Below the pieces are notes generated by a model. That model worked only from the letters and a program-made list of their open reading frames with translations, was not told the origin of the DNA and ran no database searches. Positions 18,525-26,172 of a DNA stretch of 64,000 nt are shown one piece after another. A program made the translations under genes and the position numbers. The stretch is from Mycobacterium sp. EPa45. Its GTDB lineage: Bacteria > Actinomycetota > Actinomycetes > Mycobacteriales > Mycobacteriaceae. Position 1 is the first letter of the stretch. Each line of letters begins with the position of its first letter. The DNA is taken from assembly GCF_001021385.1 (NCBI RefSeq), contig NZ_CP011773.1, positions 1,054,001-1,118,000 of the forward strand. Direction: 5' to 3'.

Positions 18525-20002
18525 CGTCGATGGAGGTTGATCTCGCCAGACGCGTCCCATTGCGGCTGGCGGCGGATAGCTCGCGGGTCGTCACCCGACT
18601 CTTCGTGCCTGGGCAGGAAGGTTTCGAGCAGCAGGACTCGCGGGCGGGAGCGGTGCTCGCGCGCATCCTCGCGCTCAGTGAAGACGAGGTTTTGCGTTCG
18701 CTGGATGACGTGATCAGCCGATTCGACAGCCGGCATCGTGATCTGGGCGGGACGTTCCGCCGGCATGCGCGCGAACTCGCCGACCGGTTGCGGCCGGATG
18801 CGCATGTGTCCGACGCCCGGATGGTGCTAGTCGGCGCGACCTTCACCAGCGAGTACGCGATCGAAGGCGCCGCGCTGTGCAATCCCAGCGTCGTGGCGCA
18901 CCCTGACCAATCCGGGACGGCCGCGGGTGAATTACGAATCATCTTGAGCGTGCGAGGCATTGGCGAAGGTCACCGGTCGTCGATCGGGTTCCGGACCGGT
19001 GTGGTTGATGCGACGGGATGTCCCCGGATCGACCCTCTGGGTCCGTTCGCCACTGTCGGCGCGACGGCGACCGGACTTTTGGACGCCGCAGTGTTCCGCA
19101 GCGAACTTCAGCGGCTCGACGATGACGGGGAAGCGGCCGACTACGTCCTGGAAACCCTCGGTGAGCGATTCACCCGCGCCGACCTCGAGGAGAGGCTGGT
19201 CCAACTGCAGTCTCATTCGCGTACGCGTGGACGAGCGCTCGAGACCATCTCTGAGATCCGCGCGATCGCCGACAGGAGCTACGCGGTCGAATTTCCTTAC
19301 CAGATGCCTATTTCCGAACGCGTGCTGTGGCCGGCGATGGACGCCGAACAGGCCGGTATGGAGGACGCGCGCTTCGTTCGCTTTGTCGACGACGACGGCT
19401 CCGTGACCTTCTACGCCACGTACACCGCCTACAGTGGGTCGCACATCAGGCAACAGCTGTTGGAGACGACCGACTTCCAGTCGTTCACCTCGAGGCCGAT
19501 GGTTGGGCGCGCCGCGGCCAACAAGGGTTTGGCATTGTTTCCACGTCGCATCAACGGCCGGTACGCGGTGTTGTCGAGGGCGGATCGCGAGTCGAACTCG
19601 ATCGCGTATTCGGATCGCCCATTCGTGTGGACGGACGCGCGCGCGTGCCAGCGCTCGGTCGAGGCATGGGAGCTGCTGCAACTGGGAAATTGCGGTTCGC
19701 CGATCGAGACCGATGCCGGATGGTTGGTGCTCACTCACGGAGTCGGCCCGATGCGCACCTACCGGATTGGGGCATTGCTGCTCGACCTCGATGACCCGAC
19801 GAAGGTGATCGGCCGCCTGCACGAGCCGCTGCTCAGTCCCGCGCCCGACGAGCAGAACGGTTATGTCCCCAACGTCGTCTATTCCTGCGGCGCAATCGTT
19901 CACGCCGGCACCTTGGTGGTGCCCTACGGGATCGGCGACGTCTCGATCGGGTTTGCGACTGTTGCGATGTCGGACCTGATGTCGGCGCTCGGGGTGCGAT
20001 GA
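18521..20002 (+). CDS. GH130-type glycosidase/phosphorylase (mannoside-active family)
   Basis: 493 aa. The N-terminal 230 residues are a helical extension; the C-terminal half is a five-bladed propeller of the GH130 family with the diagnostic GMEDARFVRFVDDDG (family G-x-E-D-x-R), FYATYTAYSG, ANKGLALFPRRINGRYAVL, and GSPIETDAGWLVLTHGVG. GH130 enzymes cleave or phosphorolyse beta-mannosides, including beta-1,2-mannans. With the GT4 and toroid genes it suggests an intracellular manno-oligosaccharide synthesis-and-turnover unit. The start overlaps the preceding stop (ATGA). Confidence 0.85.
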   Translation: MTSMEVDLARRVPLRLAADSSRVVTRLFVPGQEGFEQQDSRAGAVLARILALSEDEVLRSLDDVISRFDSRHRDLGGTFRRHARELADRLRPDAHVSDARMVLVGATFTSEYAIEGAALCNPSVVAHPDQSGTAAGELRIILSVRGIGEGHRSSIGFRTGVVDATGCPRIDPLGPFATVGATATGLLDAAVFRSELQRLDDDGEAADYVLETLGERFTRADLEERLVQLQSHSRTRGRALETISEIRAIADRSYAVEFPYQMPISERVLWPAMDAEQAGMEDARFVRFVDDDGSVTFYATYTAYSGSHIRQQLLETTDFQSFTSRPMVGRAAANKGLALFPRRINGRYAVLSRADRESNSIAYSDRPFVWTDARACQRSVEAWELLQLGNCGSPIETDAGWLVLTHGVGPMRTYRIGALLLDLDDPTKVIGRLHEPLLSPAPDEQNGYVPNVVYSCGAIVHAGTLVVPYGIGDVSIGFATVAMSDLMSALGVR

Positions 20003-20170
20003 CCGTCCGCCGGATGGCTCGCGACGCTTGAATGGCAGCGGGAACTACTGCAGCCGGGGCGTTTTGGGATTCCGAAGGCGTCGGGCGGAGCTTGTGCGGG
20101 CTACCCGCCTTGACGTCGGCTCCTTCGCGAGTCCGGTCGAGTTGAGCGCCGAGCAGCCCGGCAGGGCATC

Positions 20171-20983
20171 ATGGCCGGTATGAAGCGAGAGGTGGGCGCC
20201 CAGCTCGAGGTCGAGATCACCGGTCCGACGACATTGGAGTTCCAAATCGCCGTCGCACCACACCCGGGTGCCGAGGTGTCCGAGGCATTGTCATTCGTTC
20301 TGGATGGGTCCCCGGCCTCAGCGGTGGAGATCAGCGGTGAGCATGGCAACCGAATCCACAAACTCGACGTTCGGGAGGGAACCCTGACAGTCGCGTACGA
20401 GGCGACGATCACGGGCCAAACAAGCCCTGCGCCGGTGACGGAATACGACTTGTCAATGTACCTGCGCCCCAGCCGCTATGCAGAGGCGGACAAGTTCTAC
20501 GGCTTCGCCGCAACGGAGTTTGGCACCTACCTCGATTCGGAATCGCTCCTGGAGCACGTGGCGTCCTGGGTGGGAACCAGATTGAACTATGTGCCCGGCT
20601 CCAGCGACCCGATCGACGGAGCGGTCGACACGTTGCTGGCGGGTGCGGGGGTATGCCGTGACTACGCCCACCTGGTGGTCGCACTGCTGCGGGCGGTCAA
20701 TGTCCCCGCCCGCGTCGTCTCGGTGTACGCACCGGGCCTGTACCCCATGGATTTTCACGCCGTCGCCGAGGCGTACGTCCGGGGACAGTGGAGGGTCGTC
20801 GACGGAACGCTCTTGGCGCCGCGGCAATCCCTGGTGCGGATTGCCACCGGCCGTGACGCGGCGGACATCGCCTTCCTGGACAACCACAAGGGCGCGATCA
20901 CGCTGAACAGGCTGGAGGTCATGGCGATCGTCGACGGTGATCTGCCCCGGGACTCGATCGATCAATTGGTATCGATCCAGTAA
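20171..20983 (+). CDS. Transglutaminase-like cysteine protease family protein
   Basis: 270 aa. The N-terminal half is beta-rich (the bacterial transglutaminase-like N domain). The C-terminal half has the papain-like triad: Cys162 in GAGVCRDYAHL, His196 in MDFHAVAEAY, and Asp211 in WRVVDGTLLAP. Mycobacterial relatives are cytosolic proteins of poorly known peptidase or amidase function. An internal ATG at 20180 is an alternative start. It follows the GH130 gene by 170 bases on the same strand and may not be part of that operon. Confidence 0.85.
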   Translation: MAGMKREVGAQLEVEITGPTTLEFQIAVAPHPGAEVSEALSFVLDGSPASAVEISGEHGNRIHKLDVREGTLTVAYEATITGQTSPAPVTEYDLSMYLRPSRYAEADKFYGFAATEFGTYLDSESLLEHVASWVGTRLNYVPGSSDPIDGAVDTLLAGAGVCRDYAHLVVALLRAVNVPARVVSVYAPGLYPMDFHAVAEAYVRGQWRVVDGTLLAPRQSLVRIATGRDAADIAFLDNHKGAITLNRLEVMAIVDGDLPRDSIDQLVSIQ

Positions 20984-21063
20984 GCCCAGCGATGAAGGCC
21001 GCCGGCGTCATCGAAACGAGTCGATCGTCCGTCCTGTCCCCGCTTTGGGATGACAATTGCGGT

Positions 21064-21264
21064 ATGGATATACAGATTCACCAAGCCGACGGGCGCGTGA
21101 CTCGCTACCCGGACGCCACCGGCTATGAGCTGATGGCCGATGCGGTGCTCAAGGTTGATGTTGATGGAAGCCCGCTGTTCTTCAATTCCCGGTTCTGGCT
21201 CCAATTCGCGGTCGAAGCTACCGATTCGGACCCGTTCAACGTCAACCTGAACCCATTGAGATAA
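21064..21264 (+). CDS. 66-aa conserved-looking hypothetical protein
   Basis: MDIQIHQADGRVTRYPDATG begins at the ATG at 21064. The protein alternates short strands and polar turns (LKVDVDGSPLFFNSRFWLQF) and has no membrane segment. The frame extends upstream to 20992 but the extra residues look non-coding. It is probably a small soluble beta-rich protein. No function is recognised. Confidence 0.55.
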   Translation: MDIQIHQADGRVTRYPDATGYELMADAVLKVDVDGSPLFFNSRFWLQFAVEATDSDPFNVNLNPLR

Positions 21265-21290
21265 CGGCAGACCCGAGCCGGGACTGGTGG

Positions 21291-22454
21291 TTACCGCTCT
21301 GCGCGGTGCGGGTAGTCGGCCGCGCGATGCTGGAACGACAAGATCGTCGGGTTGCGGACAACGCCGTCGCGAATCTCGACAGCCCGGGAGATTGTCGGGC
21401 TGCTGTCCCAGGCGTTCGGTCCGGCCAGGACTGTTGAGATATGCGGCAGCAGCGCCTCACTGATTTCCCACGTTGCCGAATTCCACAAGTAGGACGGACT
21501 GTGGTCGACCGCGTAGTAATACACGTCGGAACCCACCGTGATGACCGGGTCGGTGAACGATGTCGGCCGGGCCCAGCTGAAGCCCATCCCGGTGTCGCAG
21601 GAGACGTCGATGATCAGGCTGCCGGGAGCGAACGCATCGAGTTCGTCTGCGGTCACGAAGACCAGGGGCGCCTCGGGATCCTGTAGGACGCAGTTGACGA
21701 CGATGTCGTTCTCGGCGAGCAAGGTCGCTGCGGGCACGGGACCGTCGGGAGTGTCCACCCAGGTACGCCCGCCGGCGTCGGAGTCCTGCCACATCTTGAA
21801 GATCTGGGTGGAGTGGATCGGCGAGGCGACCGCGGCCACATCGCGGTTGGTGAGCACCCGCACATCGTCGACGCCGTGCGCGTTGAGCGCGGTGACCGCA
21901 CCGCGAGCAGTCGCGCCGAATCCGATCACCGCCGCCCGCAACCGTCGGCCGTAACTGCCGGTGGTGCCCGCCAACTGCATCGCATGCAGTACGGAGCAAT
22001 AGCCGGCGAGTTCATTGTTCTTGTGGAACACGTGGAGCGCGAAGGAACCATCGGCATTCCAGTGATTCATCGCCTCGAAGGCGATGATCGTCAACCGCCG
22101 GTCAATGGCGGCCTGCGTCAAGGCGGTGTCCTGAACGCAGTGCGGCCATCCCCAGACCACCTGTCCGACGTTCATGTCCGCGAGGTCTTCGGCTTGGACT
22201 TTGGGCAGCAGTATGACGTCACACTCGGCGATCAGCTGCTCGCGCGGCTTGATTCCGGCGACCTGCCCGGCGAGCGTCTCGTCAGTGACGCCGAAGTGCT
22301 CGCCGAAGCCGCGCTCGAGAAACATCCGCTGCCGCAGTGCGGGGTCGATTCTCTCGATATGCGAAGGATGGATGGGCAGCCGAAGCTCGTTCTCCTTGCG
22401 TGACCGAGCGAGCACGCCCAGTGAAAGCTTGGAGTCCTCAGAGCTTTTAGACAT
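21291..22454 (-). CDS. N5-(carboxyethyl)ornithine synthase-like dehydrogenase (alanine dehydrogenase/PNT superfamily)
   Basis: 387 aa from the ATG at 22454, preceded by AGAGG. An N-terminal AlaDH-like domain (LGVLARSRKENELRLPIHPS, with the Arg/Lys of the keto-acid site) is followed by a Rossmann fold (LRAAVIGFGATARGAVTALN) and LIIDVSCDTGMGFSWARPTS. This combination is that of N5-(carboxyethyl)ornithine synthases, which reductively couple pyruvate and ornithine with NADPH. In a mycobacterium the true substrate pair could differ. It is a single gene, opposite in direction to the preceding ones. Confidence 0.8.
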   Translation of the reverse strand: MSKSSEDSKLSLGVLARSRKENELRLPIHPSHIERIDPALRQRMFLERGFGEHFGVTDETLAGQVAGIKPREQLIAECDVILLPKVQAEDLADMNVGQVVWGWPHCVQDTALTQAAIDRRLTIIAFEAMNHWNADGSFALHVFHKNNELAGYCSVLHAMQLAGTTGSYGRRLRAAVIGFGATARGAVTALNAHGVDDVRVLTNRDVAAVASPIHSTQIFKMWQDSDAGGRTWVDTPDGPVPAATLLAENDIVVNCVLQDPEAPLVFVTADELDAFAPGSLIIDVSCDTGMGFSWARPTSFTDPVITVGSDVYYYAVDHSPSYLWNSATWEISEALLPHISTVLAGPNAWDSSPTISRAVEIRDGVVRNPTILSFQHRAADYPHRAER

Positions 22455-22591
22455 GCAATAGGCCTCTGTTCCCGAGCTCGGTGCTTCGACGGCTTGGCTG
22501 CGCGGTGCGCGGTTGCCTGCCACCGCACACAAACCATAGCTCAGCGGTCGACCAGTGGACCTGGGGCCGGACTCGGGAACCGAGTGTCACA

Positions 22592-22861
22592 TCAGAGGCG
22601 GTACATCTCCCGTGACATCGACGCCTGCTCCACGAAGCCGGGCCGCCGGGGCGGGAAATGCGCTGTCTTGTCCCGGGATTCACGTTCGCCGAACGCCGGT
22701 GCCCGAAACCACGCCGCGACTCGGCTGAGGAAGCGTGCCGGCGACAGACCGCCGGCTCCGATGGCGACCATTACCGGGCCTCTGGGCAGGCGGTGAGGTA
22801 CCGAGGCGTCATGCCGGGCCGCTCGCAAGTCGTTCTCATTGACGGTTCTCCGTTCGGTCAA
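22592..22861 (-). CDS. 89-aa hypothetical protein, divergent from TetR
   Basis: TTG start at 22861 with AGAGGGGG directly upstream, protein MTERRTVNENDLRAARHDAS, ending in EQASMSREMYRL. It has a short amphipathic or hydrophobic stretch (VMVAIGAGGLSPARFLSRVA) and an otherwise basic composition. It is transcribed away from the TetR gene across a region with two perfect inverted repeats, so it is the likely target of that repressor. Function not recognised. Confidence 0.6.
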   Translation of the reverse strand: MTERRTVNENDLRAARHDASVPHRLPRGPVMVAIGAGGLSPARFLSRVAAWFRAPAFGERESRDKTAHFPPRRPGFVEQASMSREMYRL

Positions 22862-22875
22862 CCCCCTCTGCGCTA

Positions 22876-22892
22876 GACTAGATCGTCTAGTC
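22876..22892. promoter_or_regulatory. Palindromic operator 1 upstream of TetR
   Basis: Perfect inverted repeat GACTAGA-TCG-TCTAGTC (7-bp arms, 3-bp spacer). It lies between the start of the 89-aa gene and the divergent TetR gene, where an autoregulated TetR repressor would bind. Confidence 0.65.
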
Positions 22893-22901
22893 GTCTTGGT
22901 C

Positions 22902-22931
22902 TAGACGATGTGGTCTAGGCCACATCGTCTA
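22902..22931. promoter_or_regulatory. Palindromic operator 2 upstream of TetR
   Basis: Perfect inverted repeat TAGACGATGTGG and CCACATCGTCTA with a 6-base spacer. It shares the TCTAG/TAGAC core with operator 1 and lies 65 bases before the TetR start, suggesting two repressor dimers bound side by side. Confidence 0.65.
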
Positions 22932-22995
22932 ATCGCGGTCCGAAGCGATCTATAGTTGGGAAAGCCCAGTTCACCGATGGTTCGAAGGCGGTTCG

Positions 22996-23598
22996 ATGAC
23001 GACGCAGCAGGAAGCGGCGCTCTCGCACAAGGAGCGACTGTTCCGCGCTGGCGCGAAGTTGTTCTACGAAAACGGCTTCCACGGGACCACGATCGACGCG
23101 GTCCTCGCTGAGGCCGGCGTGCCGAAGGGGTCGTTTTACCACCACTTCGGATCCAAAGATGCGTTCGGCCAAGCCGTCTTGAGCCGGTACATGGGGTCCC
23201 AGGGCGAACTGGTCGCCAAATGGGTCGCCAGAACTGACCTGTCCACCGCCGACCAGGTGACCGGGTACTACCGCGACATGTCCCAGGTCTTCATCAAGTC
23301 GGGCTATCAGACGGCCTGCCTGACCGGAAAATTCTCCACCGAGGTGGCCGCCACCTCCGACGTCTTCCGTCCGCAGCTCGCCGGGCAGATCGAGGGGTGG
23401 AAAGCGCGGCTTTCAGCGCTGTTCGCGGCGGGCCAAGAGCGCGGTGACGTCCGCCGGGATCGCCCGGCCGCGGATCTCGCCGACGTGGTGCTCGCGCTGA
23501 TCCAGGGTTCGTTCGTGTTGACCTTGTCGACCCGGGACGAGCACACGCTGGTGACGGTGTGCGACACGATCCGGCAACTGATCGAACCCCCGAACTGA
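22996..23598 (+). CDS. TetR family transcriptional regulator
   Basis: 200 aa. The N-terminal helix-turn-helix is clear (LFRAGAKLFYENGFHGTTID, then AGVPKGSFYHHFGSKDAFGQ). The C-terminal ligand domain contains GYQTACLTGKFSTEVAA, close to the TetR C-terminal family that includes QacR/AcrR-like transport or catabolic repressors. Two perfect inverted repeats upstream and a divergent small gene indicate autoregulation and control of the neighbour. The inducer is unknown. Confidence 0.88.
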   Translation: MTTQQEAALSHKERLFRAGAKLFYENGFHGTTIDAVLAEAGVPKGSFYHHFGSKDAFGQAVLSRYMGSQGELVAKWVARTDLSTADQVTGYYRDMSQVFIKSGYQTACLTGKFSTEVAATSDVFRPQLAGQIEGWKARLSALFAAGQERGDVRRDRPAADLADVVLALIQGSFVLTLSTRDEHTLVTVCDTIRQLIEPPN

Positions 23599-23676
23599 GG
23601 TACTGTTCACAGGAAACCTTTCGCGCTCAGCAGTCGTCGCAGTCCGCGGATCACCCGGCAATCGTGAGGACTTCTG

Positions 23677-24180
23677 ATGAACGGGATGAGCGGCCCGCGC
23701 CGAACTGCCCGCCCGGTTCGCCTCAGCCTGAATCCAGTGCTGGGCGGTGACATTGACGGAGCATGGTGGCCGCACTCCGGCTCAATGGCCAGTGAGTTGC
23801 CGGACCTGATCGATGTGCTGCACACCCCGCTGGGTGAAATCCTCGACATCAACCTCAACTGGTCACCGACAGATGCGGCGCCCATCCTGGATGGGCACTT
23901 CTCAACCGCGGTACGCAATATGCGCTGGAACGACATTCGTCAGCGCATCATGGTCGTCGTCGGCCGGGGCGGATGCGCCCGGCTGATAGTCATCCCGCAT
24001 ATGACCACGCAGACGTTCGCCCGGATGGTTTTGCGTCAGGCCGCTGCCGTGCCGGACGTCGACGACGACCCGGATGTCCCGGCCAGCGCGATAGCCCGTC
24101 TGGTGGTGGAGGCCGCCCGAACGCAAAGCGCGGCGTCGGCCAATCGCACCATCGCGAGCCCGGTGGCCAAGACTCAGTAA
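23677..24180 (+). CDS. DUF5994 family protein, copy 3
   Basis: 167 aa. It has the start MNGMSGPRR and GGDIDGAWWPHSGSMASELP, shared with copy 1 (13532), and the later block WNDIRQRIMVVVGRGGCARL. Copies 1 and 3 are clearly recent relatives. The distance to the TetR stop is about 80 bases, so it may be co-transcribed with TetR. A strong terminator follows the stop. Confidence 0.82.
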   Translation: MNGMSGPRRTARPVRLSLNPVLGGDIDGAWWPHSGSMASELPDLIDVLHTPLGEILDINLNWSPTDAAPILDGHFSTAVRNMRWNDIRQRIMVVVGRGGCARLIVIPHMTTQTFARMVLRQAAAVPDVDDDPDVPASAIARLVVEAARTQSAASANRTIASPVAKTQ

Positions 24181-24195
24181 AGCTCTTCAAAAGCC

Positions 24196-24228
24196 AAGGG
24201 CTGGTACGGCATTGCCGTACCAGCCCTT
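24196..24228. terminator. Bidirectional rho-independent-type terminator
   Basis: Perfect 16-bp inverted repeat AAGGGCTGGTACGGCA / TGCCGTACCAGCCCTT around a single-base centre (loop of about 5 in practice). It lies between the convergent DUF5994 gene and cspA and probably ends both transcripts. There is no long T-tract, as is usual in mycobacteria. Confidence 0.75.
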
Positions 24229-24249
24229 GCTTGTGGTATGGGGTCCGAG

Positions 24250-24453
24250 TCAGACCGCGGAAACCCGCGTTGCCTGGGGGCCCTTGGGTCCCTGTCCAAC
24301 CTCGAACTGGACTCGCTGGTTCTCCTCGAGCGACTTGTAGCCATTGCCCTGGATTTCCGAGTAGTGCACGAACAGATCCTGCTCGCCACTGTCAGGAGCG
24401 ATGAAGCCGAAGCCCTTTTCGCCGTTGAACCATTTCACAGTTCCCTGTGCCAT
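24250..24453 (-). CDS. cspA: Cold shock protein
   Basis: 67 aa, the full length of the family. The RNP1 and RNP2 motifs are intact (KGFGFIAPD and DLFVHYSEI). It binds single-stranded RNA and acts as an RNA chaperone. It follows a DEAD-box helicase gene on the same strand with 75 bases between, so the two cold-adaptation functions may share a transcript. No unusual feature in the coding sequence. Confidence 0.95.
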   Translation of the reverse strand: MAQGTVKWFNGEKGFGFIAPDSGEQDLFVHYSEIQGNGYKSLEENQRVQFEVGQGPKGPQATRVSAV

Positions 24454-24528
24454 CTATTCTTCTTCTCTCATTCAGATGGATGCCGAAGGCATCCCTTGCT
24501 CGTTCTGGCGGGCCCGCCGGAACGAAAT

Positions 24529-25908
24529 CTATTTGGCGCCAACCGCGGAACGCGGCCGACGGGACCGGCGGCGGCCGGGCTGGCCACCACCATTATGGGG
24601 TTGGTTGCCGGTGGACTGTCCACCACGCGACTGCCCACCGCGAGGCTGGCCACCGCGAGGCTGCCCACCAGTACGGCCACGCCCCGGTGCCGACGAACGG
24701 CGCGGCTGCGCCACGGCCGGAGCGGGTGCCGGTGCCTGGTAGGGGGCGACCTCGCCGACCAATGCCTGCACCGGTTCGGAATCCGCCGAAACGTGTTGCG
24801 GCGTGGCCTTGATGCCGGCCTTGCGTAGCAGCGCTTGGGTGTCGCGGCGCTGCTCGGGCAGCACCACGGTCACCACGTCACCGGTCCGCCCCGCACGTGC
24901 GGTGCGGCCCGAGCGATGCAGGTACGCCTTGTGCTCGGCCGGCGGGTCGATGTGGACGACCAGCTCGACGTCGTCGACGTGAACGCCGCGCGCAGCGATG
25001 TCGGTGGCTACCAGTACGCGGGCTTTACCGGCGGTGAACGCCGCCAGGTTGCGATCGCGGGCCGGTTGAGACAGGTTGCCGTGCAAGTCAACTGACGGAA
25101 TGCCGGCCTCGGTCAGCTGCTTGGCCAACTTCTTGGCGTGATGCTTGGTGCGCAGGAACAGGATTCGGCGTCCGGTACCCGAAGCCAGGGCATGCACCAA
25201 GTCCTTCTTGGCCTCGACGCCGGCCACATGGAACACGTGATGGGTCATCGCGTCCACCGGGGACGTGTCGGAGTCGACCGCGTGCGACACCTCGTCGCGC
25301 AGGAACCGGTTGACCAGCTTGTCCACGCCGTTGTCCAGCGTCGCCGAGAACAGCAGACGCTGCCCGCCGGCCGGAGTGGCAGCGAGAATCCGGGTGACAC
25401 CGGGCAGGAAGCCCAGATCGGCCATGTGGTCGGCCTCATCGATTACGGTGATCTCGACCGCGTCGAGCGTGATCAGTCGCTGCCGCATCAGGTCTTCCAG
25501 GCGGCCCGGGCACGCGACCACGATGTCGACACCCGCCTGCAACGCCTTGACCTGCTTGTTCTGCGGCACGCCACCAAAGATCGTGGTGACTTTCAGACCG
25601 CAGGCGTCAGCCAGCGGTTGCAGTGCCGCGGTGATCTGGGTGGCCAGCTCGCGTGTCGGCGCCAGCACCAGACCAGAGGGGCGGGAGGCCCGACGGGTGC
25701 TGTCGGCCAAGCGGCTGACCAGCGGGATGGAAAACGCCAGCGTCTTGCCGCTGCCGGTCTTTCCCCGGCCCAGTACGTCGCGGCCGGCCAAAGTGTCCGG
25801 CAGCGTCGAGACCTGGATGGGGAAGGGATGGATAATGCCGTTGTCGGTCAGTGCGCGCACCAAAGCGGGGCGCACGCCGAGGTCGGCGAACGTTGATTCG
25901 GGTTTCAT
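24529..25908 (-). CDS. DEAD-box RNA helicase
   Basis: 459 aa from the ATG at 25908, preceded by GAAAGG. The motifs are in order: the Q-motif region HPFPIQVSTLP, Walker A GRGKTGSGKT, PTRELA, VIDEADHM (DEAD), LLFSATL (SAT) and YLHRSGRTARAGRTGD (VI). The C-terminus is a Pro-rich linker and a run of RGG/RGGQ repeats that bind RNA. It is a RhlE-like ATP-dependent RNA unwinding enzyme. The partner on the same strand is cspA. The upstream 260 bases up to the divergent ketosynthase gene may include a long 5' leader. Confidence 0.92.
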   Translation of the reverse strand: MKPESTFADLGVRPALVRALTDNGIIHPFPIQVSTLPDTLAGRDVLGRGKTGSGKTLAFSIPLVSRLADSTRRASRPSGLVLAPTRELATQITAALQPLADACGLKVTTIFGGVPQNKQVKALQAGVDIVVACPGRLEDLMRQRLITLDAVEITVIDEADHMADLGFLPGVTRILAATPAGGQRLLFSATLDNGVDKLVNRFLRDEVSHAVDSDTSPVDAMTHHVFHVAGVEAKKDLVHALASGTGRRILFLRTKHHAKKLAKQLTEAGIPSVDLHGNLSQPARDRNLAAFTAGKARVLVATDIAARGVHVDDVELVVHIDPPAEHKAYLHRSGRTARAGRTGDVVTVVLPEQRRDTQALLRKAGIKATPQHVSADSEPVQALVGEVAPYQAPAPAPAVAQPRRSSAPGRGRTGGQPRGGQPRGGQSRGGQSTGNQPHNGGGQPGRRRSRRPRSAVGAK

Positions 25909-26172
25909 GAAGCCTTTCAGGCATCGAGATGTGGCGAGATTGCCGGTGGGCAAAATCGATCGCCGCGAGACTGTGTGCTTGGGTGCACTGATCAGCTGAA
26001 CTCGGCCTCCGCAGGGCGGATGCGCCGGTGAAGTGAAGGTGTTCCACGACGTGTTGGCGGTTCTGTCGAGCAGCCAACGTTGTCATCAGCATAACAGCAT
26101 CGAGCGAGGATAATCTCAAGCGGTAACGGGTATCACTCGCCGCACTAGACGCGACCGAGGGGGTCAGCGGGT

